From an uncultured Marinifilum sp. (GTDB lineage Bacteria > Bacteroidota > Bacteroidia > Bacteroidales > Marinifilaceae): a stretch of 64,000 bases of DNA. Positions within the stretch are counted from its first letter, which is position 1. The number at the start of each line of letters is the position of its first letter. This document shows positions 24,808 through 33,809 of this stretch, piece by piece. The notes beneath the pieces were generated by a model. It ran no database searches. It was not told the DNA's origin and worked only from the letters and a program-made list of their open reading frames with translations. Both the position numbers and the translations under genes were made by a program. The stretch covers positions 1,228,923 to 1,292,922 of the forward strand of contig NZ_OY781918.1 of assembly GCF_963677195.1 (NCBI RefSeq), read 5' to 3'.

Positions 24808-24838
24808 CAAAGATAAACTAAGTTTTTTAATTTGCAAA
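24808..24838 (-). promoter_or_regulatory. Promoter of the tRNA-Glu/tRNA-Glu/rpsT unit
   Basis: On the minus strand TTTG (24838-24835), 19-base spacer, TATCTTTG (24815-24808): an exact match to the Bacteroidota primary sigma-factor consensus. Transcription would start only about 10 bases before the first tRNA. Confidence 0.85.
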
Positions 24839-25019
24839 ATTTTCAGCGAAAATTTTTCTTTAAATGCTATCGGGATGTTGAGGAAATGGAGCCTCTGTTT
24901 TTCCCTTTTGCGCTGCAAAGAAAGATATAATTCTTTAAACCCACAATACTTTTTTTGAAAAAAAAACACACTTTTTTTTCAATTGTAAACTAAGTGCTTC
25001 AATTTTAGTGAGAAAAAAG

Positions 25020-25961
25020 TTAACGCCATTCTACAATTGTTCCTCTTTCTTTGTTTAAAAACTTCTTGGGAACTATATTCTGAATATGCTTACCCAATAA
25101 ATTTAGGAGTTTATTTTTTGTGTAATGTCTCGAATAAACTAAACTAACTTCTCGTAATGGGTGTAAGTTAGAAAATCTTTTAACCTGAGTTTTCTTTTCT
25201 TCTGGTAAATATTGTAGAGCTAGTTCTGGAATAAGAGTAAAGCCTCCTTCTCTATCAACAATTTTCATTAAAGTTTCTAAAGAATTACTTTCAAAATCGA
25301 AAGGAAGTTCCTGATGTTGTAAATCGTGCATTTCACAAAGGTTAACAACTTGGTTTCTAAAACAATGTCCATCGCCAAGCATCCAGATCTCTGGAGTAGC
25401 AATATCCTTAACCTCAATATAAGATTGTTTTAATAAATAGTGATCTTTATGTGCATATATCATCATTTCTTCATAAAACAAAGGTGCTTCTATTATCTTA
25501 TCGTCTTTGGCTGGAGTAACAAATATTCCAACATCAATTTGGTCTTTTTTTAGGCTTTTCATGATATCTTCCGAAACCATTTCTTCCACTTCTACTTTAA
25601 TAGCTGGATATTCACGAATATAATCACCTATAAACATTGGCAAAAGAAAAGGAGCTAGTGTGGGGATAATACCAATTTTAAGATTTCCTTCTATGGTGTT
25701 TTTATGATCTTTTATTATTTCATTTACTTTTTTAGTTTCGGCAAGTATTATTCTTGCTTGTTCTATTATTCTTTCTCCTATATCAGTAGGAATAATAGGT
25801 TGCTTGCTTCTGTCGAAAACAGTTATATCAAGAAACTCTTCGAGTTTTTTAATTTGCATACTTAAAGTTGGCTGTGTAATAAAGCACTTATCGGCAGCCG
25901 TTGCAAAATGACGGTAGGTGTCAACAGCAACAATATATTCTAGTTGGGTAATGGTTATCAT
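25020..25961 (-). CDS. oxyR: LysR-type peroxide sensor OxyR
   Basis: 313 residues. The N-terminal winged HTH (YRHFATAADKCFITQPTLSMQIKKLE) is followed by a LysR substrate-binding domain. Two cysteines, Cys200 and Cys209 in GDGHCFRNQVVNLCE, have the same spacing as the redox pair of E. coli OxyR (199/208), so peroxide sensing by disulfide formation is well supported. It should activate catalase and peroxiredoxin genes, none of which lie in the window. Divergent from a candidate small RNA. Confidence 0.9.
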   Translation of the reverse strand: MITITQLEYIVAVDTYRHFATAADKCFITQPTLSMQIKKLEEFLDITVFDRSKQPIIPTDIGERIIEQARIILAETKKVNEIIKDHKNTIEGNLKIGIIPTLAPFLLPMFIGDYIREYPAIKVEVEEMVSEDIMKSLKKDQIDVGIFVTPAKDDKIIEAPLFYEEMMIYAHKDHYLLKQSYIEVKDIATPEIWMLGDGHCFRNQVVNLCEMHDLQHQELPFDFESNSLETLMKIVDREGGFTLIPELALQYLPEEKKTQVKRFSNLHPLREVSLVYSRHYTKNKLLNLLGKHIQNIVPKKFLNKERGTIVEWR

Positions 25962-26028
25962 GAAATCTTATTTAATTTGAATCCTAGTCAAATATAAAAA
26001 ATATCTATGGTAATATAAACATTATTGA

Positions 26029-26060
26029 TTTGATTGATACAGGAAAGCTTTCTATATTTG
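26029..26060 (+). promoter_or_regulatory. Strong promoter with no downstream ORF
   Basis: TTTG at 26029-26032, 20-base spacer, TATATTTG at 26053-26060, a full consensus match. A second -7 box TACCTTTG occurs at 26120-26127 with a weaker -33. The nearest plus-strand gene starts 370 bases further, beyond a strong terminator. Confidence 0.65.
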
Positions 26061-26066
26061 AAATAG

Positions 26067-26234
26067 AAAACAAAAAGTAATTTGATATATAGATTATTAC
26101 TTGCAACAAATTTAAGTTTTACCTTTGAAAAAAAAAGGAAATAAAATTAATAGTTTGATAGTTTTTGTTATTTAAGTTTTATTAGATGTTTGGGTTTTGA
26201 AGCCGGAGTTTGGGTCTCCGGCTTCTTTGTTTTT
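26067..26234 (+). ncRNA. Candidate small RNA (orphan promoter-terminator unit)
   Basis: Between the promoter at 26029-26060 and the terminator at 26199-26234 there is no ORF longer than a few codons. The predicted RNA is about 168 bases, or about 100 if the second -7 box is used. It is A/U-rich until the 3' hairpin. The target is unknown; the adjacent divergent gene is oxyR, and peroxide-induced small RNAs next to oxyR are known in other bacteria. Confidence 0.5.
26199..26234 (+). terminator. Orphan intrinsic terminator
   Basis: Perfect 10-bp GC-rich stem GAAGCCGGAG/CTCCGGCTTC with a 7-base loop, followed by TTTGTTTTT. No plus-strand gene precedes it. Confidence 0.9.
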
Positions 26235-26430
26235 ATTAGTCTGTTAAATTTATACTTTCTTTTTTAAGCCGCTTTTTTTATTAATTAGGTCTCAAATGCT
26301 TAGTTATGAACTAATAGTGGCGATATGTTATTTAGCACTCATGCTGAATAGCAGAAATTGCTTTTGAAAATTATACTACTTTAGTCGGCGAATTTGAAAA
26401 TTAAAACATCATTATAAAAACTGATTAGAG
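26235..26430. other. Leader region of the CoA-transferase gene
   Basis: No ORF. TTTG at 26363 and TACTTTAG at 26377 are promoter-like but spaced too closely to call. Confidence 0.4.
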
Positions 26431-27747
26431 ATGCGTAAAGAGATCAAGACAGTTTCTGTTGAAGAAGCAGCAAAGGTGATTAAATCTGGTGATAGAGTTC
26501 ATTTGCACTCAGTTGCATTAACTCCTCATCCATTTATTAAAGCAATGTGCGAACGTGGTCGTAATGGCGAAATTTACGATGTTACAATTCAACATATTCA
26601 CACAGAAGGTCCAGCCCCTTACGCTGAGCCTGAATTCGAGGGAATTTTTAATTTGGAATCTTTGTTTGTAGGTGCTAATGTAAGAAAGCAAACTCAAGCT
26701 GGATATGCTGATTATATTCCTGTATTCCTTGGTGAAACTCAGCAGTTAATTCGTGAAGGTATTTTAAAAGTAAATGTTACAGTAGTGCAGGTAAGTACTC
26801 CTGATAAGCATGGATATGTATCTTTAGGTACTTCGGTAGAGGCTAGTAAGGCAGCTGTTGAAGAAGCCGATACTGTTGTTGCAATTATTAATCCTAATGT
26901 ACCTCGTGCATTTGGAGATGCAATGATGCCTTTATCTGCATTTGATGTTTTCTGTGAGGATAATTCACCTCTTATTGAGCACCATAATGCTCCTTTATCT
27001 GAAATTGATATTCAAATTGGTAAAAATGTAGCAGGATTAATTCCTGATGGAGCATGTTTGCAAATGGGGATTGGTGGAATTCCAAATGCTGTGTTGGCAC
27101 AGTTAGGAAATCACAAGAATCTTGGTGTTCACACAGAGATGTTTGCCGACGGTCTTCTTCCATTGGTTGAAAGTGGTGTTGTAAACGGTATGAACAAAAA
27201 ATTGGATCCAGGTAAAATTGTTGCTGGTTTCTTAATGGGAACAAAAGAGCTTTACGATTTTGTTGATGATAATCCAGGTGTATTGATGATGGATGTTGCT
27301 TATACAAATGGTGTACATATCATTAAGCAAAACCCTAAAGTATGTGCTATTAACTCTGCATTGTCAATCGATATTACAGGTCAGGTTTGTGCCGATTCAA
27401 TTGGAACAAAACACTATTCTGGTGTAGGTGGACAAATTGATTTTACTCGTGGTGCTGCAGCTTCTGAAGGTGGTGTTCCTATTATTGCAATGCCTTCTGT
27501 TACAGGAAAAGGGCTTTCTAAAATTACTCCAACTTTATTACAGGGATCAGGTGTTGTAACTACTCGTAATAATATGAGATGGTTTGCTACTGAGTATGGT
27601 GCAGTTAACTTATTTGGTAAATCTCTTCAGCAAAGAGCTAAGGCAATTATTTCTGTTGCACATCCAAACTTTAGAGAAGAGCTTGATAAAGCTGCTTTCG
27701 AAAGATTTGGAAGTCATTATCACTTTGTAAGCAAAGTAGCAAAATAA
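26431..27747 (+). CDS. Acetyl-CoA hydrolase/CoA-transferase family protein
   Basis: 438 residues, matching the acetyl-CoA hydrolase/transferase family from MRKEIKTVSVEEAAKVIKSGD on. The catalytic Glu that forms the CoA thioester is probably Glu236 in GVHTEMFADGLL; the C-terminal domain has GVGGQIDFTRGAA and the closing KITP..LQGSGVVTTR. Family members move CoA between acetate, succinate, propionate or 4-hydroxybutyrate. Given the methylmalonyl-CoA mutase genes in this window, propionyl-CoA:succinate or acetate exchange is a reasonable inference, but the exact substrate cannot be read. Monocistronic with its own terminator. Confidence 0.88.
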   Translation: MRKEIKTVSVEEAAKVIKSGDRVHLHSVALTPHPFIKAMCERGRNGEIYDVTIQHIHTEGPAPYAEPEFEGIFNLESLFVGANVRKQTQAGYADYIPVFLGETQQLIREGILKVNVTVVQVSTPDKHGYVSLGTSVEASKAAVEEADTVVAIINPNVPRAFGDAMMPLSAFDVFCEDNSPLIEHHNAPLSEIDIQIGKNVAGLIPDGACLQMGIGGIPNAVLAQLGNHKNLGVHTEMFADGLLPLVESGVVNGMNKKLDPGKIVAGFLMGTKELYDFVDDNPGVLMMDVAYTNGVHIIKQNPKVCAINSALSIDITGQVCADSIGTKHYSGVGGQIDFTRGAAASEGGVPIIAMPSVTGKGLSKITPTLLQGSGVVTTRNNMRWFATEYGAVNLFGKSLQQRAKAIISVAHPNFREELDKAAFERFGSHYHFVSKVAK

Positions 27748-27768
27748 GCTATTTAAGATATATAGTTT

Positions 27769-27798
27769 AGAGGCATTCGTTTGAGTGCCTCTTTTTTT
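27769..27798 (+). terminator. Intrinsic terminator of the CoA-transferase gene
   Basis: AGAGGCATTC/GAGTGCCTCT stem (one G-T pair), GTTT loop, then seven T; its end touches the stop of the convergent kinase gene. Confidence 0.85.
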
Positions 27799-30103
27799 AT
27801 GAGTTTGATTTAGGAACCGAGTCTAATAGTTTTTCCGATTTAGGAATTGTAATGAAAAAGCTACTTCCTATGTTTTCTTCACTTTCGGCCCATATTTTTC
27901 CTCCGTTTTTTTCTATGTATTCTTTGCAAAGTAGTAATCCAATACCTGCACCTTTTTCTTTAGCTGTTCCCAATGCCAGATAGTTACTGTCTAATCGGAA
28001 AATTTTATTCAGATTTTTTTTACTCATTCCAACTCCTTCGTCGGAAATTTCCAATTCAATTAAATATTTTTTTACTCTGGTTGATAAAGTAATGGTTCCT
28101 TCGGGGTAAGAGAATTTTATTGCATTGGATATAAGGTTTTTAAATACTTCAGTTATGGCTGCGGGATCGGCATAAGCCATTGAGCTATTATCCATATTAT
28201 AAATAACTTTAATATTTTTTTCAATTAAAGGGCCAGATAATTTTTGAAGTGTTTTGCAGAGATGTTCCTTCATATTAAAAAATTGAGGAACGAAATTGGT
28301 TTTACCTGCTTGCGATGCCGACCACAGTAAAATATTCTCAACTAGATTATTGGTGTGAGATGAAAGGTCGCGAATTTCACGGGCTAATAATTTTTGTGCT
28401 TCAATGTCTTTCTCTTCTAGGCTATCAATTAGTTTTTTACTTATTGTATTTAAATCAATAAATGGTTCTCTCAGGTCGCTGGAAATGATATTAAATATTT
28501 TGTCTTTTGTAAGGTTAAGATCTCGCAGTATTAACTTCGATTCTTTAAGTCGAGAATTAATATCTTCCAATTCTTTGTTTTTTTGTTTTAAGGTTTTGGT
28601 TGCTTTTTTTCTGAATTTAATATTTTTATATAGGATGTAGCTTATGATTCCTGCTGAAATAATGAGTGCAATAAAAAGATAAATTAAAATTGTTTGCATT
28701 CGGTTATATTCCTTCAGGCTTTTTATTTCGTCTTTATTTTTAGAAATTTCGTAGTTTGCCTCAAATTCTGATATTTTACCTTTGTCTAATTGATCTACAA
28801 TACTGTCGTATTGTGTGTTCGAAAAGTTTCTATAATACTCAAGAGCTTTTTGATAATCGCCTTTATTTGAGTAATATTCAAATAAATTTTCAGCTGTTTT
28901 TTTCTGCAGGTTTCTGTCGTTTGATAGTTTGGCATTTTTAAAAGCAGTATTCAAATATGGTAATGCATCATCGCTTTTGTAATAATGCATTAGAATTTCA
29001 CCAATACTGTTCGATGAATAGGCAATACCCTTAACATTACCAATTTTATCATGAATATTTAAAGCTATTTTATGAAACTCCTGACTTTTATCAAAATTGT
29101 TAAAACTTCGGTAAAGGTTACCTATCAATGAAAATACATTGGCTTGTTCTTTAAGATCACCAACTTCATCATAAATTTTTAAGGACTCATTGTAATTTTT
29201 TAATGAATAATCTAATTCATTAAGATCTTTATAAACTGTTCCAATATTTTTTAAAGTAGCAGCAGTATATCTTTTATTACCCAAATCTTTACGAAGTTTA
29301 AGAGATCGATTGTAGTAGTTAAGTGATTCATTGTAATTGTTTAAGCGCCAGTATATTCCTCCTATATCGTTTAAGGTGTATGCTATAAGCGATTTGTTGC
29401 CGTCTTCGGTTCTTAGTTTTAAGGCTTTTTTATAATAATCGAGAGCCTTATTGTACTTGTTAAGGCTCTTGTATACATTTCCTAAATTGTTTAAAGTGGC
29501 CGAAATATCAGTTTTATCGTTTAGTTTAGATCTAATTTCAAGAGCCTTTAAATAAAATTCTAATGCATTGGCATATTCTTTCTTCATCCAATGAACACTA
29601 CCAATATTATTTAAAGTATATGCAACTTCCTTTTGTGAGCCGTTTTTTATTCGAATATCTAATGCTTGGTTAAAATAATCGAGTGCTTCTTCATATTTTA
29701 AAAGTATTTTATATATTTCCCCAATGTTATTATACGAAGCTGAAATAGCTGAATAATCGGTGCTTAATTTTCTTAATTCGAGTGATTGTTTGTGACAGTC
29801 TAGAGCTCTAGTAAAATTATTGGTTTTTCTATAAAGATTACCCAGATTATAAAGAGCTGTTGCCTGTTCGAGTGGCTTATGTGCTGATAAAGTCACTATC
29901 TCTTTCGAGTAAGAAATACTTTTTTCAAGATCGCTATATTGATATAGAGAGGAGAGCTCTTTTAATAATACTATTCTTTCTTCACCTTGAGTTTTGGCTA
30001 ATATTTCCTCTGTTTTTCTGATTTTATCTTGCGAATATCCAGACATATTTAGCGCGAAAACAAGATATAGAATCAATGAAAAAATTCTGGTAATATGAAC
30101 CAT
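27797..30103 (-). CDS. TPR-containing membrane sensor kinase-like protein lacking the phospho-acceptor His
   Basis: 768 residues: signal peptide (IFSLILYLVFALNMSGYSQ), about nine tetratricopeptide repeats at 70-420 in the periplasm, one membrane helix at about 470-490 (ILIYLFIALIISAGIISYIL), a coiled coil, then a kinase core. The usual H-box (FFSIIAHDLKNPF) reads IFNIISSDLREPF, so Ser542 (codon AGC, 28480-28478) stands where His is expected. The ATP-binding N (NLISNAIKFS), G1 (DEGVGMS) and G2 (GAGIGLLLC) boxes are intact. It may signal by another route, act on a partner kinase, or be inactive. No response regulator is adjacent. Confidence 0.85.
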   Translation of the reverse strand: MVHITRIFSLILYLVFALNMSGYSQDKIRKTEEILAKTQGEERIVLLKELSSLYQYSDLEKSISYSKEIVTLSAHKPLEQATALYNLGNLYRKTNNFTRALDCHKQSLELRKLSTDYSAISASYNNIGEIYKILLKYEEALDYFNQALDIRIKNGSQKEVAYTLNNIGSVHWMKKEYANALEFYLKALEIRSKLNDKTDISATLNNLGNVYKSLNKYNKALDYYKKALKLRTEDGNKSLIAYTLNDIGGIYWRLNNYNESLNYYNRSLKLRKDLGNKRYTAATLKNIGTVYKDLNELDYSLKNYNESLKIYDEVGDLKEQANVFSLIGNLYRSFNNFDKSQEFHKIALNIHDKIGNVKGIAYSSNSIGEILMHYYKSDDALPYLNTAFKNAKLSNDRNLQKKTAENLFEYYSNKGDYQKALEYYRNFSNTQYDSIVDQLDKGKISEFEANYEISKNKDEIKSLKEYNRMQTILIYLFIALIISAGIISYILYKNIKFRKKATKTLKQKNKELEDINSRLKESKLILRDLNLTKDKIFNIISSDLREPFIDLNTISKKLIDSLEEKDIEAQKLLAREIRDLSSHTNNLVENILLWSASQAGKTNFVPQFFNMKEHLCKTLQKLSGPLIEKNIKVIYNMDNSSMAYADPAAITEVFKNLISNAIKFSYPEGTITLSTRVKKYLIELEISDEGVGMSKKNLNKIFRLDSNYLALGTAKEKGAGIGLLLCKEYIEKNGGKIWAESEENIGSSFFITIPKSEKLLDSVPKSNS

Positions 30104-30195
30104 AGCTATTACATTATTGGGTCAGATGATGATTAAAAATAGTATTATTTTGCTACCGGTCAAAACATTAGCTTTAAAACTTAATATTTATAAGT

Positions 30196-31560
30196 TTAAG
30201 ATTTAGCTATAATCTTATCTGCCAATTGGCAAAGGTTAACTCCAGAGAAATTTCCTGAACTCATTAACAGTACATTTGTATTCTCAAAATTATTCGATAA
30301 AAGGTTTGATATCACTTCATCTGAATCGGTGTAAACTGTTACATTTTTGCCTCCAAAAGCCTCTCTAACCTGTTCTTTTGTAATGGGTTCTAGTTTTTTG
30401 TGTTCTAAAGTTTTAGGATTAAAATATACTATGGCTTCATCGGCAAGTTTCATTGTGTTTTTGTATTGTGGTAAAAATTCTTTTTTCAGACTACTAAAAG
30501 TATGCAGTTCCATGCAGGCAATTAATTTTCTGTTGGTAAATTGCTTTTTAACAGCTTCCGTAGTAGCTTTTAGTTTAGAAGGAGAGTGTGCAAAGTCCTG
30601 AAAAACGATACACGAATTACTTTCCGATAGCTTTTGTAATCGCTTGGCTGCACCCGAAAATGTTTGAATAGTACTGTAAAAATCTTTATCGCTTAGTCCG
30701 GCTTTTTTGCATATATAATAAGCACCCATTAAATTTTGAAGGTTGTGTTCTCCAAAAATTTCCAACTCTATATCTCCAAAATTAGTAGTAAGAACAGTTT
30801 TGTTATTTATGAGTTTAAACTTTGGTGTATCGTAAGGAATATAATTAATGTCTTTTCTCTTATTGTTAACTATTTTATTGATATGTTCATCTTTATCGAA
30901 ATAAATTAAACTACCATTTGGTTGAATTAGTTTTGTGAAAATTTCAAATTGTTCAACATAGTTTTCGAATGTGGGAAATACATTAATATGATCCCAGGCA
31001 ATTCCTGTTAAAAGGGCAATATTAGGATGATATAAATGAAATTTTGGACGACGATCGATTGGAGATGATAGGTATTCGTCTCCTTCAAAAATTGCAATTT
31101 CAGTATTTTTGCTCAATTTAACCATAGTTTCGAAGCCTTCAATTTGAGCTCCAACCATGTAATCAAAATCGATATTATTTTCTTTAAAAACATGCATTAC
31201 CATGGATGTAGTAGTTGTTTTTCCATGGCTTCCGCCGATAACAATTCTTGTTTTATCTTTTGTTTGTTCGTAAATGTATTCGGGGTACGAGTATATTTTT
31301 AAGCCTAATTCTTGTGCTTTTAGTAATTCCGGATTATCTATTCTTGCGTGCATTCCCAGAATAATGGCATCTATATCTGCAGTTAATTTGTCGGGATACC
31401 AACCCCATTTTTCTGGTAAAATACCGTATTTCTGTAATCTTGATTTCGAGGGTTCAAAAATCTCATCATCCGAACCTGAAACTGTATATCCTTTTTTGTG
31501 AAGTGCAATAGCTAAATTGTGCATGGCGCTACCACCAACTGCAATAAAATGAACTTTCAT
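30196..31560 (-). CDS. mpl: UDP-N-acetylmuramate:L-alanyl-gamma-D-glutamyl-meso-diaminopimelate ligase
   Basis: 454 residues with the Mur ligase order: N-terminal Rossmann domain (MKVHFIAVGGSAMHNLAIAL), ATP loop GGSHGKTTTTSM at about 108-119, FEGDEYLSSPIDRRPKF, and NLMGAYYICKKAGL in the central domain. GGSAMHNLA and the YL.SP.D.RPKF segment point to Mpl rather than MurC. It reattaches the recycled murein tripeptide to UDP-MurNAc. Confidence 0.92.
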   Translation of the reverse strand: MKVHFIAVGGSAMHNLAIALHKKGYTVSGSDDEIFEPSKSRLQKYGILPEKWGWYPDKLTADIDAIILGMHARIDNPELLKAQELGLKIYSYPEYIYEQTKDKTRIVIGGSHGKTTTTSMVMHVFKENNIDFDYMVGAQIEGFETMVKLSKNTEIAIFEGDEYLSSPIDRRPKFHLYHPNIALLTGIAWDHINVFPTFENYVEQFEIFTKLIQPNGSLIYFDKDEHINKIVNNKRKDINYIPYDTPKFKLINNKTVLTTNFGDIELEIFGEHNLQNLMGAYYICKKAGLSDKDFYSTIQTFSGAAKRLQKLSESNSCIVFQDFAHSPSKLKATTEAVKKQFTNRKLIACMELHTFSSLKKEFLPQYKNTMKLADEAIVYFNPKTLEHKKLEPITKEQVREAFGGKNVTVYTDSDEVISNLLSNNFENTNVLLMSSGNFSGVNLCQLADKIIAKS

Positions 31561-31667
31561 TGATAATCGTTTATAATTTGTATTTTTGATGATCTTATAG
31601 AGAATATAAACTCTAATTTTTGTTGAGTTTACGAAAGATTAAAGATACTAGAATTAAATAGAATATC

Positions 31668-32516
31668 ATGGAAATATACAATATTGAGACGGGAAATTTT
31701 ATGTGTGATGGTGGTGCAATGTTTAGTGTTGTTCCAAAAATAATGTGGAGCAAAAAATATCCGTGTAACGAAGATAATTATTGTAATTGTGCCATAAGAA
31801 GTTTGCTTGTGGTAGATGGTGATAGAAAAATTTTAATTGACAATGGTACCGGAGATAAGCAAAGTGAAGATTTCTTTAAGCATCAGCATTTAAATGGTGA
31901 TGATAGTTTATTGGCTTCGCTTAAAAATGTTGGGGTTTCGGCTAATGATATTACTGATGTTGTTTTTACTCATTTGCACTTTGATCATTGCGGAGGTGCG
32001 GTTAAGTGGAATAAAGATAGATCGGGTTATGAGCTGGTGTTTAAAAATGCGAAACATTGGGTTGGGAAACAGCAGTGGGAAAATTATCTGAATCCTAATA
32101 TTAGAGAAGCTGATGCTTTTTTCGATGAAAATATTATGCCTATTAAAGAATCGGGTAAACTTAATTTTGTTGAAGAAGAAGGGGAGTTATTTCCGAATTT
32201 TGAAGTTCGTTTTTTTAATGGACATACCCCAGGATTAATGATTCCTATAATTAATAATAAAGGTCAAAAAATTTGTTTTGCTGGCGACTTTATTCCTACG
32301 GCAGCTAATGTGCCAGTAAAGTGGCTGGCAAGTTATGATCTTAATCCTACTGCTTCCTTAAAAGAAAAAGACAACTTCTTAAAAGAAGCTGTCCAGGAAA
32401 ATTATATTTTATTTTTTCAACATGATATTACAACTGAGTGTTGTAATTTAATTCAAACAGAGAGAGGAATTAAAGTAAAAGAGTGTTTTGCTTTGTCCGA
32501 AATAGATAAATATTAA
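31668..32516 (+). CDS. Metallo-beta-lactamase-fold hydrolase
   Basis: 282 residues. The metal motif THLHFDHCGG is at 101-110 (H102, H104, D106, H107), a further His lies in NGHTPGLM, and the third group is CFAGDF. The overall layout is like glyoxalase II or N-acyl homoserine lactonase-type members; the substrate cannot be told. The stop overlaps the convergent neighbour by 4 bases. Confidence 0.88.
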   Translation: MEIYNIETGNFMCDGGAMFSVVPKIMWSKKYPCNEDNYCNCAIRSLLVVDGDRKILIDNGTGDKQSEDFFKHQHLNGDDSLLASLKNVGVSANDITDVVFTHLHFDHCGGAVKWNKDRSGYELVFKNAKHWVGKQQWENYLNPNIREADAFFDENIMPIKESGKLNFVEEEGELFPNFEVRFFNGHTPGLMIPIINNKGQKICFAGDFIPTAANVPVKWLASYDLNPTASLKEKDNFLKEAVQENYILFFQHDITTECCNLIQTERGIKVKECFALSEIDKY

Positions 32517-32839
32517 GCACTAATAGTGTCCTTGTATTCAGCTAAAACAGATTCAATTTTGGAAATGCGTTCAAAAACTGATTTTTGGGTTCCAAAATCT
32601 TTGTAATCGGCATTTAGGTATGTAAGATAATATTCCATAAGCCTGATTTGAGTGGATAGGGTCGATTCCATAAATTTTTTCTTAAGATCAATGTGTTCGA
32701 TCCCGTTTCGATCTAATAATTTTTGTACTATTTTTCCTGATTTATTAATTCTTTTTGCTAGGTTATTCTCGTAATAAAGATGAGTAATAATAAGACTGGA
32801 AAACAGTAGAAAGCAAAAAATCACAAAAAATGAAAGCAT
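32513..32839 (-). CDS. Small membrane-anchored protein of unknown function
   Basis: 108 residues: one N-terminal membrane helix (FFVIFCFLLFSSLIITHLYY), then about 85 residues that look all-helical and charged (IRLMEYYLTYLNADYKDFG, then VFERISKIESVLAEYKD). No recognised domain. It lies downstream of the DUF2752 and DUF4190 genes on the same strand and may share their transcript. Confidence 0.6.
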   Translation of the reverse strand: MLSFFVIFCFLLFSSLIITHLYYENNLAKRINKSGKIVQKLLDRNGIEHIDLKKKFMESTLSTQIRLMEYYLTYLNADYKDFGTQKSVFERISKIESVLAEYKDTISA

Positions 32840-32875
32840 ATCGTAAGTTTTTGTTTAACAAATATTAATCCTTAT

Positions 32876-33319
32876 TCAATTTACGATAAAATTTTTGAAA
32901 AGTTTAAATGTGAATAGTATTAAGGGTTTGAAAACTAGTAAAAAGGATAAAAAAGAAAGTGTGATGTCTGAAAAGATATAAAGTTTAATCAATGAAAAGT
33001 GTTCTTTTATCAAGAAATAAGATATGCTCCTAAAAACCAACTGAATCAGAAGAAACAGAAATATCTGCCATCCTATTGGATTAAAGCTATTTGCTAATTC
33101 AAAATTGAATCTAATTAAGGCTGAAAAACTTCGTGAAAGCCCGCTTGATGGACTTTCATATCCGGTAAGTTGGGTAAATACAGATGGAATTGGATGATTT
33201 ACCTTAATAGGAGAGTATACTGCAGAATATATAAATATAAGACATAAGATACTCGCAAGTGTAAGATTTACAGTCCTATAGTTATGTGATAGATTGTAAT
33301 TATTCGACCTGAGTTTCAA
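32876..33319 (-). CDS. DUF2752-like membrane protein with the cysteines replaced
   Basis: 147 residues with four hydrophobic segments. The motif TGYESPSSGLSRSFSAL (53-69) followed by FNFELANSFNPIG matches the DUF2752 signature (CPsCGlTRA...G.f..A...NP), but both cysteines are serine here, so it could not bind metal through them. It overlaps the DUF4190 gene by 20 bases, and this pairing is recurrent in Bacteroidota. Function unknown. Confidence 0.7.
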   Translation of the reverse strand: MKLRSNNYNLSHNYRTVNLTLASILCLIFIYSAVYSPIKVNHPIPSVFTQLTGYESPSSGLSRSFSALIRFNFELANSFNPIGWQIFLFLLIQLVFRSISYFLIKEHFSLIKLYIFSDITLSFLSFLLVFKPLILFTFKLFKNFIVN

Positions 33320-33770
33320 CTTCGATCTTTATTTTCATATCAATACTATCAATTTCGTTAGTAATCGAATCAATAGGAAGGTCGTTTAATTGCTCTTCCA
33401 ATTCGTTTAGTGCATCTTGCAAATCGGGATTGTAAACCGATTCTTCTATAACTTCTTCTATAACTTCTTCAACAAATCCTTCTATCTCATCTTCGTTAAG
33501 GCTAGCAACTCCAACAAAGAAGAATAGCCATATTGATGCTACTAAAACACCAATAATCGAAACAATTAATGCTGCAATATTTAATCCGCGCGCTCCATTG
33601 TCTTTGTTAGCCTGACTTAAACCTATTGCACTTAATAATATTGCAATTATACCAGGTACAATGGCTACAAAGCCTACGCAGGGTATAAATCCAATAAATA
33701 AGGACAGAATTCCTAATATTAATCCAATGATACCTAATGTTTGACCAGTATTTGTGCGTACTTGTTCCAT
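33300..33770 (-). CDS. DUF4190-type small membrane protein
   Basis: 156 residues. Two long membrane hairpins (LGIIGLILGILSLFIGFIPC and LNIAALIVSIIGVLVASIWL) with the GxGLxxAxxxNGARGLNIAAL pattern of DUF4190, then an acidic C-terminal tail (EEVIEEVIEESV, later DSIDMKIKIEVE). First gene of a three-gene minus-strand run with DUF2752-like and the small anchored protein. Confidence 0.75.
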   Translation of the reverse strand: MEQVRTNTGQTLGIIGLILGILSLFIGFIPCVGFVAIVPGIIAILLSAIGLSQANKDNGARGLNIAALIVSIIGVLVASIWLFFFVGVASLNEDEIEGFVEEVIEEVIEESVYNPDLQDALNELEEQLNDLPIDSITNEIDSIDMKIKIEVETQVE

Positions 33771-33809
33771 AGTTTGTTTTGTTGTTCTGATAGTTTAAAG
33801 GTAGTAATT

